This document shows positions 1 through 13,400 of a DNA stretch of 64,000 nucleotides, piece by piece. The stretch is from Gymnothorax reevesii (Eukaryota > Chordata > Actinopteri > Anguilliformes > Muraenidae). The stretch covers positions 813,501 to 877,500 of the forward strand of contig CM056573.1 of assembly GCA_029721435.1 (NCBI GenBank), written 5' to 3'. A program made the position numbers and the translations under genes. The notes below the pieces were generated by a model that worked only from the letters and a program-made list of their open reading frames with translations, ran no database searches and was not told the DNA's origin. Within the stretch, counting starts at the first letter, position 1; each line of letters starts with the position of its first letter.

Positions 1-1236
1 GCCTGGTGAAGTTCAGTCATGTGCCTCCTTAATAAATACAGAGACTATATGACACCTCACGCCCAGAGGAGCATGAAGTGAACGGTAATGTCGAGCGAGA
101 CACACTGATGCTTACTACTCGATATTAAATTAAGACAGAAATCAATGTTATCCAGTCTTCAAAATAGAAAGTGATTACGCATTACCTACAGACTGTATAC
201 AAACTAACCATGGTAACAGTGAAACTAACCTGAGCCTCAGCAAACTACGGGAAGCACAATGCACAATTAGTGCAAATCGTGGAAAATGGCTTGCTTTTCG
301 AGAGGACCACTTAGAAGCCGTTCATATGATACGTTTCCATGAAATTTAATATTCCAATTATAATAAGTTTAAAAGTCGACACGGGATAAAAATGTTCAAT
401 TTACATCTCAATATGGACAAGAAAGCATAAATTGAGGTTTCGTTCGGTTGCAGAGGGATGGTTTATGCTTTTTCATGAATTAAATGTAAAATGGCAGAGC
501 TCTATTTAGATTTTGAGTCTTAAGTGCCTGCGGCAGAATTGCAGTTCAAGTCCCTGGTCAAGAGCCCAACAATAGTTATTCTCAACTTCACTTCTGTGCA
601 GGAAATTCAAATCCCAGGACCCATCGGTATAATAAGCGATTTGCATTTATTTTTAAGGGGACGAGTCGACGCAAACCATGCTTGGTAGGTATTTTCCAGT
701 ATCCGGACACTAGATGAGGACTTTGATGCTCAAGAAAGCTAAAAATGATTTCATATAAAAATAAACTATAACCATAATTATAAAAACAGGCACAAATGAT
801 TGAGATATTCTGAGTGCATTATTCACTTCTATTCTACTTTGTTACACACCTGGAAATGACTATTTGCGCAAGTTATTAGTTCATTGCATGATCCAGACCC
901 ATTAGATATGAAACAGGTGATAAAAACAAAGCATCAGTCTCATTCAAGAAAATAAGACGCTAAACAAAGAAATAAGCCATGTTTCATGATGAGTATATCT
1001 TAGAACGTATTCACCAATAAAACGGTGTTCAATATTTTTATAACTATTTTTAGGGCTATATTGCCTACCCACTAACACCAGTTGATTGATAAATTCTGCT
1101 TCTTTTGATTTCCATTAACACTTGATATTATTCAACGTCACTGGTTTTCATGTGGAATCAAGGATTGCAGCCACCACTGTTTATACAACGGTCATTCTGC
1201 ACTTCAGCCACACAGGTACAAACCCTAAATCAACTA
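1..1236. other. Intergenic stretch, nothing recognised
   Basis: AT-rich sequence with no long open frame, no splice-like coding block and no clear repeat on either strand. It lies beyond the 3' end of ORC3. Confidence 0.5.
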
Positions 1237-2430
1237 CACTGCTCTAAAAACTGAAGGGAACACTAAAATAACATCCTAGATCTGAATGAAATATTCTAAA
1301 TAAATACTTTGTTCTTTACATAGTTGAATGTGCTGACAACAAAAATTATCAATGGAAATCAAATTTATTAACCCATGGAGGTCTGGATTTGGAGTCACGC
1401 TCAAAATTAAAGTGGAAAAACACACTACAGGCTGATCCAGCTTCGATGTAATTTCCTTAAAACAAGTCAAACTGAGGCTCAGTAGTGTCTGTGGCCTCCA
1501 CGTGCCTGTATGACCTCCCTACAACGCCTGGGCATGCTCCTGATGAGGTGGCGGATGGTCTCCTTTGGGATCTCCTCCCAGACCTGGACTAAAGCATCCG
1601 CCAACTCCTGGACAGTCTCTGGTGCAACGTGGCTTTGGTGGATGGAGCGAGACATGATGTCCCAGATGTGCTCAATTGGATTCAGGTCTGGGGAACGGGT
1701 GGGCCAGTCCATAGCATCAATGCCTCCGTCTTGCAGGAACTGCTGACACCCTCCAGCCACATGAGGTCTAGCATTGTCTCGCATTAGGAGGAACCCAGGG
1801 CCAACTGCACCAGCATATGGTCTCACAAGGGGTCTGAGGATCTCATCTCACATTTGTGGCCTGCTGGAGGTCATTTTGCAGGGCTCTGGCAGTGCTCCTC
1901 CTGTTCCTCCTTGCACAAAGGCAGAGGTAGCGGTCCGGCTGCTGGGTTGTTGCCCTCCTACGGCCTCCTCCACGTCTCCTGATGTACTGGCCTGTCTCCT
2001 GGTAGCACCTCCATGCTCTGGACACTACCTTGACAGACACAGCAAGCCTTCATGCCACAGTTCGCATTGATGTGCCATCCTGGATGAGCTGCACTGCCTG
2101 AGCCACTTGTGTGGGTCATAGAGTCCGTCTCATGCTACCACTAGAGTGAAAGCACTGCCAGCATTCAAAAGTGACCAAAACATCAGCCAAAAAGCATAGG
2201 AACTGAGAAGTGGTCTGTGGTCACCACCTGCAGAACCACTCCTTTATTGGGGGTGTCTTGCTAATTGCTTATAATTTCCACCTGTTGTCTATTCCATTTG
2301 CACAACAGCATGTGACATTGATTGTCAATCAGTGTTGCTTCCTAAGTGGACAGTTTGATTTCACAGAAGTGTGATTGACTTGGAGTTACATTGTGTTGTT
2401 TTAGTGTTCACTTTATTTTTTTGAGCAGTG
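1237..2430 (-). mobile_element. Tc1-like transposon, internally deleted
   Basis: Both ends carry the same inverted terminus (CACTGCTC then an A-rich run and a GAACACTAAAA block), flanked by TA at 1235-1236 and 2431-2432, the Tc1/mariner target duplication. The transposase is on the minus strand. The sequence jumps near 1851 from the middle of the catalytic domain straight to the N-terminal region, so roughly 130 codons of the core are missing. It is therefore a non-autonomous remnant of a common fish Tc1 family. Confidence 0.9.
1479..2040 (-). pseudogene. Tc1 transposase, central part deleted
   Basis: The right block (1843-2040) encodes the N-terminal helix-turn-helix region with an Arg-rich linker ([16 protein letters not shown]). 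The left block (1479-1826) encodes the end of the DDE domain, with the DNARPHVA motif (second Asp) and [11 protein letters not shown] (final Glu). The first catalytic Asp and the part between the blocks are absent, and the two blocks are not in one frame. This protein cannot be active. Confidence 0.88.
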
Positions 2431-2432
2431 TA

Positions 2433-3117
2433 TTTCATGACAATGAAGCTGTCATGCATGACTGCCTTTTCTGATTAACAAGTGCGTCCAAAGCAGCTTA
2501 TTAATGGTAAGGCATGACTTCACTTTTTTTACAGCCTGTCTGACACACATTGCGTCTCATCGCCATCTTGTGGATAGTTGTTCGAGATAAAGATGTTTGT
2601 TACCTACCTCTCTGCAGAAATTTCACTCAAGGTTCTAAAATGGTTGAGCTTGTAAGAACTGCCTCGGGGGAAGCAGACTGTTGCAAAGTTTAGGGAGGAG
2701 ATGCTCCGCTCGAAGAGCAGATGCTATCCCCCAGGTAAGCACACTACCTTTGCCTTTGAAAACTCGTGCTGATTTCACCGAGGTAGATCAATATCTCCAG
2801 TGTTCACCGCCGTCCAAAATCTCCCTTATGCGTTCATTTGGGCTGAGACCAGATACTTTGAAAATTAATTTTCATGCTTTCAAAACCAGTCAGTGACCTC
2901 CCAAGGTCTGTAAATAAGAGCACTGCCACTTTGAAAGGAAACACTTCTATTAGGACAAAAATGTCTCATTACTGGATGAAGGAGATCAGGAAGAATAGCT
3001 TTGTTTTGGCAGTGAGCTTTCCATCAAGGGGAAAATGTAGGCCCAATTTAGGTCAAGAAAATGCACCCCATGGCGTACTGTCAAACATTTACAAAGACAT
3101 GGCATCAAGTCTTATGA
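2433..3117. other. Intergenic stretch, nothing recognised
   Basis: No gene or repeat recognised. Short open frames of 71-114 codons here have no recognisable motif and no splice context. Confidence 0.4.
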
Positions 3118-3445
3118 ATAGCTGGAGAGGAATATTGGCCCAATCTTCTTCACAGAATTGTTTTAATTTAGTCACACTGGAGGATTTTCAAGCATATGCA
3201 GCCTCTTTAACGTCATAACACTGCATCTCGAATGGATTCAGGACTTTGACCAAGCCACTGCTCCAAGTCCATTTTGCTTCTTCTGAGTCATTCAGACGTG
3301 GACTTGCTTGTGTGCTGAAAATCACTGTCCTGCTAAATCGCCCCACAGCACATGAGCTGTAGGACACAAAGTCATTGTGGAAAGTTCTCTCAAGAATTTC
3401 CTGTAAAAAGCAGCATTCAAACATGAACCCAGAATTACCAGAAAA
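3118..3445 (-). mobile_element. Degraded Tc1-like fragment
   Basis: The plus strand carries a worn version of the stretch behind the transposase C-terminal catalytic region (GGATTCAGGACTTTGACC, then a block matching GACTTGCTTGTGTG). The same stretch occurs, better preserved, at about 33740-33950. No terminal repeats are visible, and frameshifts break any frame. Confidence 0.65.
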
Positions 3446-4296
3446 GGATCCATGTCTTTTAGAAATCATTTTGGCAGCGAGTCAGAAGATCATAATGAGA
3501 CAATGGATCTTTAGATACTTTCACTGTTAGCCACTAGGTAGTCATTAGTAAAATTATGGAAAGTATAACTTTCAGCCTTCAACTGCAAAAAGATTAAAGT
3601 GAGGCCATCGGGAGGAAATTGGACGCAAATCTCACACAAAGTGGTAATAACTTATCCTGCATTTGATAAAATATGATTAAGAAAAAGAATAATGACACTG
3701 ATGTAGCCTCCGGTGACTTACTTGTTCCCCTTGACTGCTTTTGTTTGTTTCTTCAGTACTGTGATTATATAGCTTACCAAATTATTTTATATTTACACTA
3801 TAACTCCATTTATTACTCTTTGTATTGCATTTTCTGCTGAAAATATTCATGCTGCTTATATTCTATGAAGAAAAGAAAAACCGCACTCATGCGTCCATAA
3901 ATTATGGTGTATTCATTGTAACACTTTTAGGCACCAAACTCTTACCAAACCTTAATTCTCTTAGATGTAACCTACCACATCTGAGCCTTTAGAAAAGAAA
4001 TCTTCTGTTCTCAACAACTCAAAAAAAAAAAGTAAAACTACATCAAGGAATTTCACCCCCTCGCTCTCCAAAACACTGATGCTAAACCTGCCGCCCAATC
4101 ATCCCCTGATCTAACTGGCTGTGCAAAATGCCCTCAACCCCCAGGGCTCCCTTGAAAAGAGATCTCGATCTCAACGGGACTTCCCTGACTATATGAAGGA
4201 TAAATAAAATAAAATGAAAATAATTTCTAATCATATATCCCCAAAAAGCTGCAATCAGTCATCAATTTCACAAGGTAATGTATTCACAAGGACATT
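3446..4296. other. Intergenic stretch downstream of ORC3
   Basis: No gene recognised. An A-rich run near 4021 and TAAAATAAA-type runs near 4200 are simple sequence. Confidence 0.4.
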
Positions 4297-4302
4297 TTTA
4301 TT
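4297..4302 (-). promoter_or_regulatory. ORC3 poly(A) signal AATAAA
   Basis: TTTATT on the plus strand reads AATAAA on the minus strand, 67 nt beyond the ORC3 stop codon. Its position and orientation suit the 3' end of the ORC3 mRNA. Assignment is by position only. Confidence 0.6.
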
Positions 4303-4368
4303 AGAAAATTAATAAATTGATCTAGAAGTTCTTCCCAAACCCCTAAGCAGACGGAATGCCGGGTTCGG

Positions 4369-4474
4369 TCAGCAGCCGCCCCAGGTCAGCCGAGCCACAT
4401 GATCGGTCTTCTGTTTGGTGGATTTTATGAACCCCAAGAAATCCAGTTCAGATACAGCACGAATGAAACAAGCT
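4369..4474 (-). CDS. orc3: orc3 exon 20 (last)
   Basis: Residues 681-715 and the TGA stop: [19 protein letters not shown], then [12 protein letters not shown]. The terminal TWGGC is a signature of ORC3. Acceptor CTTCTCAG. Confidence 0.96.
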
Positions 4475-7400
4475 CTGAGAAGCAGGTTAAGGTGCGATAA
4501 CTGGCATCGTGAGACTTTCCTGTAGCAAAATGAAGACGACCATACAGGGGAAGCAGGAAGTGATGGTGCTGCTGAGTATATCACGAGTATCAGGGGGAAC
4601 AAAATCATAAAACTCTCACCCGTAGTTACGAACAATTCGCACCACCTGACAAAGTCTAGTTTGAGCAAAAAAGTTTGAACACTGTTTGACTCCCAATGAT
4701 CCATCCAGTTAAAGGGCATCTAAAGTCGATTCTCAGACGGGACGTTGAACGTCCAATGTTTACAAACAAATCACTTGCTTTTGTTGACATCTTGCATTGT
4801 CACATGATTGTCACAGTTACACACATTCCTGCTGCCCTGACTTGACAAAAAAAAAAAAAAAAAAATCAAGTCCCCAACTTTCTAAATTTCCCATTAAAGA
4901 CCTAGTTCACTCCGGTATACTCACTCAGGTATATGGAATATCGCACAAGCCACCAAAGATGAAGTTTCACTGTCACTGTCAGTCAGCGTTAACTTGATTG
5001 AAAAGGATACCGTCTAATTTCCTCAACTTTTCCCTTTTCACTGGTGTCACAGTTCTCTTCCTCGGCAGCGGAGACCACAGTGGAGTACGCCTGAGAACAC
5101 AGACGGAGAACGTGCAGTATGCAGTCACATTTCAGATCACTTCTGCACCCTGAAGCAAGGTGATGACATCTAAAAGCCTTCTATTCCTTCTCCATGGGGT
5201 AACCGCACTACTTACCTCTACTTGGAAGTGTATTTTTCCATATTAAAATCTTTTTAAAATCAAGTTCCAAATCTTTATTTGGCGACACCGTTTATGACAT
5301 GAATTGATGTCTTTCAGTCATATAGAAAATCTCAGCTGAACTATTTATATACAATACTGCCGTCAAACAATCTTTTATTTTAAACCTTGTGGTTATTTCA
5401 TGTTACCAGCTTTTACCCGTCAAAAGTGACCAACCAATCATAATTACGAATAAATGCACACACAAAACGACATCTGATATCATGTTTGCCATCACCCGTT
5501 GAGGCTCCATGATGTTGACTGGTAATAAAACTGCAACCATTTTCACTTGAACTGACTAAAATGCAATCGAAGTGCACAGAAAATTACTGTACAATGCCAT
5601 TGAGAAACTAATGGAAAAACGATAATTAGGAATTGTTAAGTATCTCAACTACTTTAGTAGCAATCATTTCATGGATTTTTTTCGCTCAGAAGATTGAAGA
5701 TATTGCAGAAAAGATAGCAGCTCCTCAGACATCACTACATCCTCTGAACAGCCCTACAGCTGTTTAGCACATTAATATTAACATTCACAAGCAGACTAAC
5801 CTGCATCTGTTCTCAAAGCCAACTACCAGCCTGGTTAATCCAATCCCAGTAAAACTGGTTAAAAAACTCTTTCTGGTGCTACGCCAGCAAATGCAAAAAA
5901 ATCGTAAAAATTCATCTTTTTAACCCATTCCCTACGGCAAGTCGCTGCCAATGGCGCGGCGAATTCTAACATTCCCTGCGGTACGCCAGTGCCAGCGGCG
6001 TGACCATTCGCAGTCCAATGAAAACACAAAATCAGTTGACGATTGTGGTCATGGGCCACCTGTATTTCAATACTTTCATATTGTGCAATTTTCGGGAAAA
6101 GTATTCCGTTCAAACGCAACAATTTTATATAAAAGTATTCAGTAGGGAATGAGTCAAACAACCTTCTCAACCTAACAGGATATTTTAAAATAATTGAACC
6201 TGTTTTTTCAAATCAAACTTGGCAAACATTTTGAGAGAATTCATTAAAGGTCAGGCTGGTTGCACCCATTTGAGCTTTTTGTTTACGAGTAACGACCTGC
6301 TTCAGATCACCCACCTCCAGCCAGTCATAGAGGTTAATGAGCCTCCCGCATTCCAGGTGCAGCTTATACACGATGCAGATGTCTGGGGCGGAGCTTGAGA
6401 CGGCACCGGCCTCGCTCCTGAGGTCCTCATTCTGCACACAAAAGTAAATGCCGTGGATACGACATCTGTGACGATTACAGCTCGACAGAGGAGGCCGAGG
6501 CAGTTTTTGCGGTATTCAGAACATTTTCATCCCCAGTCTAGCTGCATACTCTACATAAGGTCCAAGTGAAAAAGAGTAAAACAGCCTTTGAACTGCAAAT
6601 TTTATCCTATACAGAATGAATGTTGGTTTTTAGAGAAAATATTGGTGCCTTTTTCCAGTTACTTAAGGTCTCTGAATGATGGCGAAATGCATTTTGCTGG
6701 ATACTTTACCGCCATAAGATGGGCTGCAAAGATACATTCACAGAAATACGCCGTATAAGGTGTTGTTCCCTGCAAATACCCCGACTGTACTGTACTTCGA
6801 CAGAGTCAGCGAGAGGACCAAGGCTGCCGTGACTTTAGAGGACCAATGTACCTGAAGGTAGCAGTGAGGGCGCGTGAGGGCGGTTTGGATGGAGGTTCGA
6901 GGAGTGGCGTTCAGGTGGTACCGCAAGGCCCAAGAGGAGGTGAAATAGCAAACCTCATACAGGGGCTGCGACTCAGGTTTGGTCAGATGCCTCCTGAGGG
7001 ATGGAGAGACCAACAGTCTTTCAGGCGTCATGTGACGCTGGCAGTAAACATCAGGACATATAAAATGATAAAGTCATGTTAGAATCCTCAACCCCTGGTT
7101 ATTTACAAACTTGTAACCAGAGTCCAGTAGACTTGACTGTACCCTGACTTGACGGCATCTCATCCCTTTTCAAAAATTAGGAAGTACTAATAACTGCCCC
7201 TATCTTTATTGATGTAATCCCTTAAAATGGCTGACCATATCTGTTGATGTAAAATCTCAAACCTTATCCAAGACATTAAGACTGACAAATTTCCCCCAAT
7301 TACACTATATATTTAGAAGATGTGAGAGATGTTATTATAGTCCAGCCTCATTAGGACATGTTTTGGGCATGCCCTCAACAGTTACTGGCACATATTTTTG

Positions 7401-10400
7401 ATGTATTTTCCCATATTTGTAAATGGAAGATAAATCCTGATTTTCACACAGCTGTTTTTGGCATGGCACCTCTAAACTGTAAGCTTACAAATTTACAAAC
7501 CAACGCTTTGGCATTTACGTCACTGATTTCCTCCAGACTTGTTTTCTAACTGGAAATCAAATAAAGCCCCATCAGTCCTACAGTGGTAGGGGGAGGTGCG
7601 GTCCTTTTTGCCCTCAGAAAGGCTTCGATACAAAATAAGCAAAAAACGCAGGGACTTTGCTTTGGGGCCCTTTTATGGATTTTCTGGACGGTTTTCCCTT
7701 CCGTTGACCAGGCTTGTTCGCCTGTTGTAGTCATTACTTACACAGATCCTGGTGTTTACTGTTATATTGCTATCAAAACACGAGTCAGCATGTAAATTAT
7801 GGTGCGTAGACCCCGTCCGCCCCCCCTTTATTTCCCACCCCCCTCAGAGCCTTGGAGGGGTGGGGGGAGGGGATTTTGTTTCTGCTCTGTATTATGTTTT
7901 GTAAATATCTGTAAAAAAACAAACACACAAGCAGCCAATGTCAGAGCTCTCCAAATGACCAAAATACCTCCGTAACGACCACAGCTGCCCCAGCAAAATC
8001 TACTTATTTCCGTTTTTTTTTTGCTGACATTACTAACATTATAAACAATAATGCTGTTTAGAGTATTATAATAGATGCAACTTTTATGTAAAATTGCATT
8101 TTGAATATTTCACAAACGCTATAATGCATGTGACGACCCAGCACCCCCCCCTCCACATAATTCTGAATAAATCTTCACCAAATACTGCACACCGGTTCCC
8201 CCAATGTCTACCTGCACATACTATTTTTTTTTTACCTGCACGTCCCCCAGGCCCCCCATCTTGAATTTTGACACTGCCATTTGCCATCACTATTTTGAGA
8301 AACTGCTTGATACACCCATTTCATATTTTGTGAACAGGTTCCATCAAGGGTTTAATTGTTTTTTTTTACCATATATGTATTCAAAATGGCTGCCAGGTCA
8401 CCATGTTGGATTGATTTGTAGCACCTATTTCTTAGACAGTGGAAACCTGGAAATGTGTTTGTTTGGAATGCAAGAGAAGTGTGCCCAGATGGCCAGCAGG
8501 AGGCGCTTGAGCAATTAATCAAGCCAACCCAGACAGACAACATCCCTTTTGTCTTGTTTTCAGCAAAATGCAGGTTAAAGATAATTTATAAATCGCTGCT
8601 TTCAGATTAGGATGCAAAAAATAGTGACCCCCCAACTCAGGACTTCCATTTTATGTCCTGGAAAGTCAAAGATTGGTTCCTCAGAGGAGAGGCAGCGTAG
8701 GACTTCCATTTCTCTCGACAGAAAGTGGAACAGGGTGCACAGGGATACAAACCCAAGACTGCAGCAGGTAAGGCTATATTTTCAGCGATTTTACATGAAC
8801 TCTGCAATCTTACAAACTTCCCATTAAGCAGAGTCGTGAAATATGCATATCAATCCCACTCAAGTTAACCTCGATGGCGTTGTGATCTCATAATTTAACA
8901 CACGTTTATCGAGGAGTAATGACTGCATTTCACCTACCTGACGAGGCTGTCCATATATTCTATGGTTTCGTTCCTGAGCAGCTCAAAAGGGCTCCGGCTC
9001 TTCGCCCTGCGAGACTCCTTCTGTAGCAGAGACTGGAAGCCGAGGGAAGTTCACAGCGGTGGAGAATTGCTCAGTTTTTCATTGTACATGGGAAAGAACA
9101 AGCCTCAATCATAGGTCACTTCAAGTCAGGTCAATAGAGAACTGTATCTCCCCGACGACGATAGTCGGCAGATACTATGGTTTAGTGCCGCTGCCGCGGC
9201 GCTCTGAAGGCTTCAAAGTTTATAGGATTTTTCTCTAAATTTGCACAGTCAAAGATGTTTATTTGGCAATGCTCAAGATCAATTATTGGCAATTTCAGAC
9301 AACCAATATGGCCGCCGGCCACTATTTTGTCGATTTTTTTTTTTTTTTTTTTTTGCAGATTTTGTGTTTTCTGCTCATTTTGAGCCACATTTACATATAC
9401 ATATAGCGATCTGTAGCGACCGAGTTATCCAGCTGGACACTGACACAGTTTGTGTCAATTCACCAATCTACTATAGCATATTGAAGGTAGAATTAAATAA
9501 TGAATATGAGCAGAGCATCTTAACGATTCTGAATCAATGTTTTTTAAGGCATAGGACTGCCATGGAGCGAATATCCGAGCTTACCCTTTTCCTTTATTAA
9601 ACCTGACACGGTCTTGAACGGAAGTGCCAAACATCAAAGGGCATGAGAAATACGTCCAGAAAAAAAAATTTGACTGACATTTTTCAGCGATATGCTGCAC
9701 TGGGCCAAGTAAAGGACTATAGAATCGTCTTCTTTTAAGCAATTAGGTTACTCTAATCTTGTTCCTGTTTACTTTGCTCAATTAGCAAGCAGACAGGCGA
9801 TTCGTCTATTTATTTTGCTGAATGAGTAGAGCTGTTTATTAAGACAGTATGTTTGATTGCCGCATTCTGAAAGTTAAATGGGCATAGATTTGCAAGAACG
9901 CGTATTTGGCCATTTCGTGTGATTGTGATCATTTACGTATATCGCACATTCACGTTTCATCCGCTTTAATGTTTTCCACTTTGTGTATATTTCGGATGCT
10001 TGAAATCAAGGGCAATCTGAAAATAAATCTCTATTTTTATTTGTCATTATAGATCTAAAAATACTACAATGAAAGATGAAATGCTGAGTTGGGATGTGCG
10101 ATGTTGAACGAGCATTTTTTTTTTAAAGTGTGATGAGACAACTTGCCGTCATTGGGTATGTAGGCAGTCCTGTGTAATTTCTTGAAACATACACACCTGA
10201 AGCTGCTTAAAAATGCCGTCTGGAAGAAGCCCGAGTTTAGATTTCGCTAAAAGTAGGTGCTCCGCCCTTCCTTAAATCTGCTCCCGTGTACTTGGCCTAA
10301 ATTGACAATCAAGAAATTTAGCCAGTAGCCTATAACGATTAAAGAGAATGTGTAACATTTACATTTTTTTATTTGCCAAAATCTAAGTCTGAATTCATAT

Positions 10401-13400
10401 ATATGACATCATTGGTGTATTATTGGACCGGTAAGCTGGTAGGGGAGCGCCATGACAGTCAGCCATCTTGAAACTGTTGCCACCGGCAAGGGACAAATAG
10501 CACCAACACAGAATAAATCAACATTTGCCCTGCCAGCCAGTGCAGAGTGAAATCAGGAAGAGAGGCTATCGCGGCGAGTTTGAAAATCAGCACTACTGCA
10601 GCATACTGCAGGACCAAACATATGCAGCAGCAGCACAGGAGACCGAATCCTCATCCGCAAAAAAATGAAAAAGAGAATTGAAAAGGCAGCGCGACCGGCG
10701 CGCTCAAAAAACAAGGGTGAACATCAGGCTCACCTTCCCCAGGTGGAAGGAGCTATTGAAGGAGAAAGATTTTCTGAGGGACATTGAAGTTGCCAGCTTT
10801 CTCCTCGACAAGTCAACTGTGCTGCCCAAATTAGCCTAAACACAACTTCTCATTCCGTTTTGTTACACAGTGTTGCTTGTTGTCATAAGCAGCATAATAG
10901 TAGATCTTGCTAAAATACTGCATCCTTATTGTTTCAGGTGGAAATGTATGTTTACGTGGTTTCAGTAGCTTTCATAATTGCGGTAAACGCCGGCTTTCGA
11001 AGCCTACCCACCGGCTTTCAGTGGCTGTGAAGCTGGTGGGTAGACTTTAGAAGCTAGCATTTACAGTGACTAAAAGCCGGCTTTCATCGCGACTAAAGCT
11101 ACTAAAACCACGTAAATATACAGGCTCATAACTACGAAAGGTGCTTATCTCCTATTTTTGAATGAAACGGCAAAACAGTTCCTAAAACGTGCTTCATTTT
11201 TGTCATATAGGACTAATGAATAAAATACGCTTTTGGTCATGTTTTAATAATGGGAAGGTGCCACCACCTGTTTTCAGTGCATCAATTTTCCGGGCTCGAT
11301 CAGTAGACTTAGTTTTATTTATTTTTCATTCGCCGCCAGAGTTCTTTGTACTCTTTGACGTTTCTTCTTGTGCGGTCCAGAAAGAATGCGGTTATTGCAC
11401 TTTATGATGTTGGCAGTGGCGCAAATCGAACGGGGAATTGGGGGGGGGTTAGTGTGCGAGTTCTCAATCTTTTTCCTTTCCTTGACGCGTTTTCCAATTA
11501 TGATAATTGGCAATTGAAGACACTGTTTCTCTCCATATGCGACCTAACAGCGATGAAATCGTGGGATAAATTCAGTAAACAGTGGCGTAGCCAGAACTGA
11601 GAATTGGCTTGAACAAAACATCCGTTTAAAACAATTATTAGTCCTGACCTGTTCTCAGTCATTTTCATAATTAACAAAGGGTTCACTCCGAGAGCGCTCC
11701 ACACTTAACAGGTACTGCTTGTTCTCCCTGATTAGGTAAGACGACAATCATTCATCTGGACGCGTGTTTGCTGCATTTAAATTGATGTTGTTAAAAATTG
11801 TATACCTGTCGACTTTCACGCAAGTAGCTTGAGCCGCACGCTTTTAATAGCCTATTTAATAGCAGAGTGCCACATTTTTTATCAACCCATGCAACACCGA
11901 GGGCGAAAGGTGATATTTCATTACAATGCGAACTAGTTCAATCGAGGCAAAGCATTAGCCTTTTAATAAGTATATTATTTCTCTCTACTTTAAGCCCATG
12001 ATTGCATGGCTGTTAGATCGCATGTGGAGATAAATGAAGATAACTGGAAAACACCTCAATGAAGGAAAATGATCGAGAACGAGCCAGGACTAACTGTTGT
12101 CATAAAGGACGTGTCTGTGTCCATTCCAATTCCATTTGCTCTTCTGGATGCTGGTCCATGCAGCAGACTTCTTTTCGTTAGACTTCGCATCAGCCTGCCT
12201 GTCACAAATGACACCAGTCCGTGCTTCGACAGTCTCTATGAGGGTCTGCCTCATCCGACATTAAATATTCACAACGATGTCTTTTGTCCGTAATTTTGCA
12301 TCTACAGGTGGTCGAGACACACTGGTAAATGTACAGTTGCGATCGTGACCGTCATTCTCTTCCCCTCCCTGTCACTACCCATGCAGGCGTTGACTCACCC
12401 GATGATGACCTCTGATTATGCACGCACATCATAGGATGACTGAATAATATAACTCTATTATTAGTACATAGTTCCGAGGATCATATCGTGTTGTAGAGCA
12501 ATATTAGCACTTTGGTAACATTTGTTTGTGTTCGTTATCAAGTTGCTAAATTGTACCAAACTTCGAGCTGCTACACGGTAACAACATTTTTTATTTGTTT
12601 GTTTTTTGGCCGATACAAACTCACACTAATGATACGATGCAATTTTCAAGATTAATGAAATAACGAACCTCTTCACCTGAGCGAACACTCAATGAAGTAT
12701 CAGATGACATTGTTTCATCCAGGGACGTATTATAAGAACTGGACACTGAACTAGCGCAAAAACACTCGCCGACGAGGACTTCGCAGTCAAGCTGATCGCA
12801 AGTGACGTGATGCCATGGGGGGGGCAGAAGGAAATTATTCCATAAGGAACAACTGAAAAAGACACCAATAGATCTGTGAATGCATCTTTTACATTTACAT
12901 ACATTTTTTGAAGACTGCAAATGATCAATATATAATCTGTTGAGACCATTTTTTTAATATTAATTCAGGCTACGCGAACTCCAAGAGGACCTGGTCTCTA
13001 AGAGCGTTCTCGTAAGCTGCACTGCTGCGGTTGTCTGCGTGTAGCACTGGTCAGGAGATTCCGCGCTGTGGGATTATGTCATTAGCAAGTCGGTACAGTG
13101 AGAAGGTGTAACGACACCAGTGTTTTCAGTGATTGTATTTGATGAATGGCTTTGTTATACAGCGACTGGACTGCTTCACCCGTCTTTTATGTAACATCAC
13201 AGAATAAACAGTGAGGTAGCAAAGGCTGTTGTTGGTTAACTTGGATTGGATGACAGGTATGTATTCGGTGACTGTTGAAGGTGACATCCTATAAGCGTGC
13301 ATGTAGTGAACACTTGCTTTGCTTTTTCGTAGTATAAAATGTTCAAGATGCTTCTAAGCTGAGTTGTTTATTACCATTACTTTGAATATCTTACACCGAT

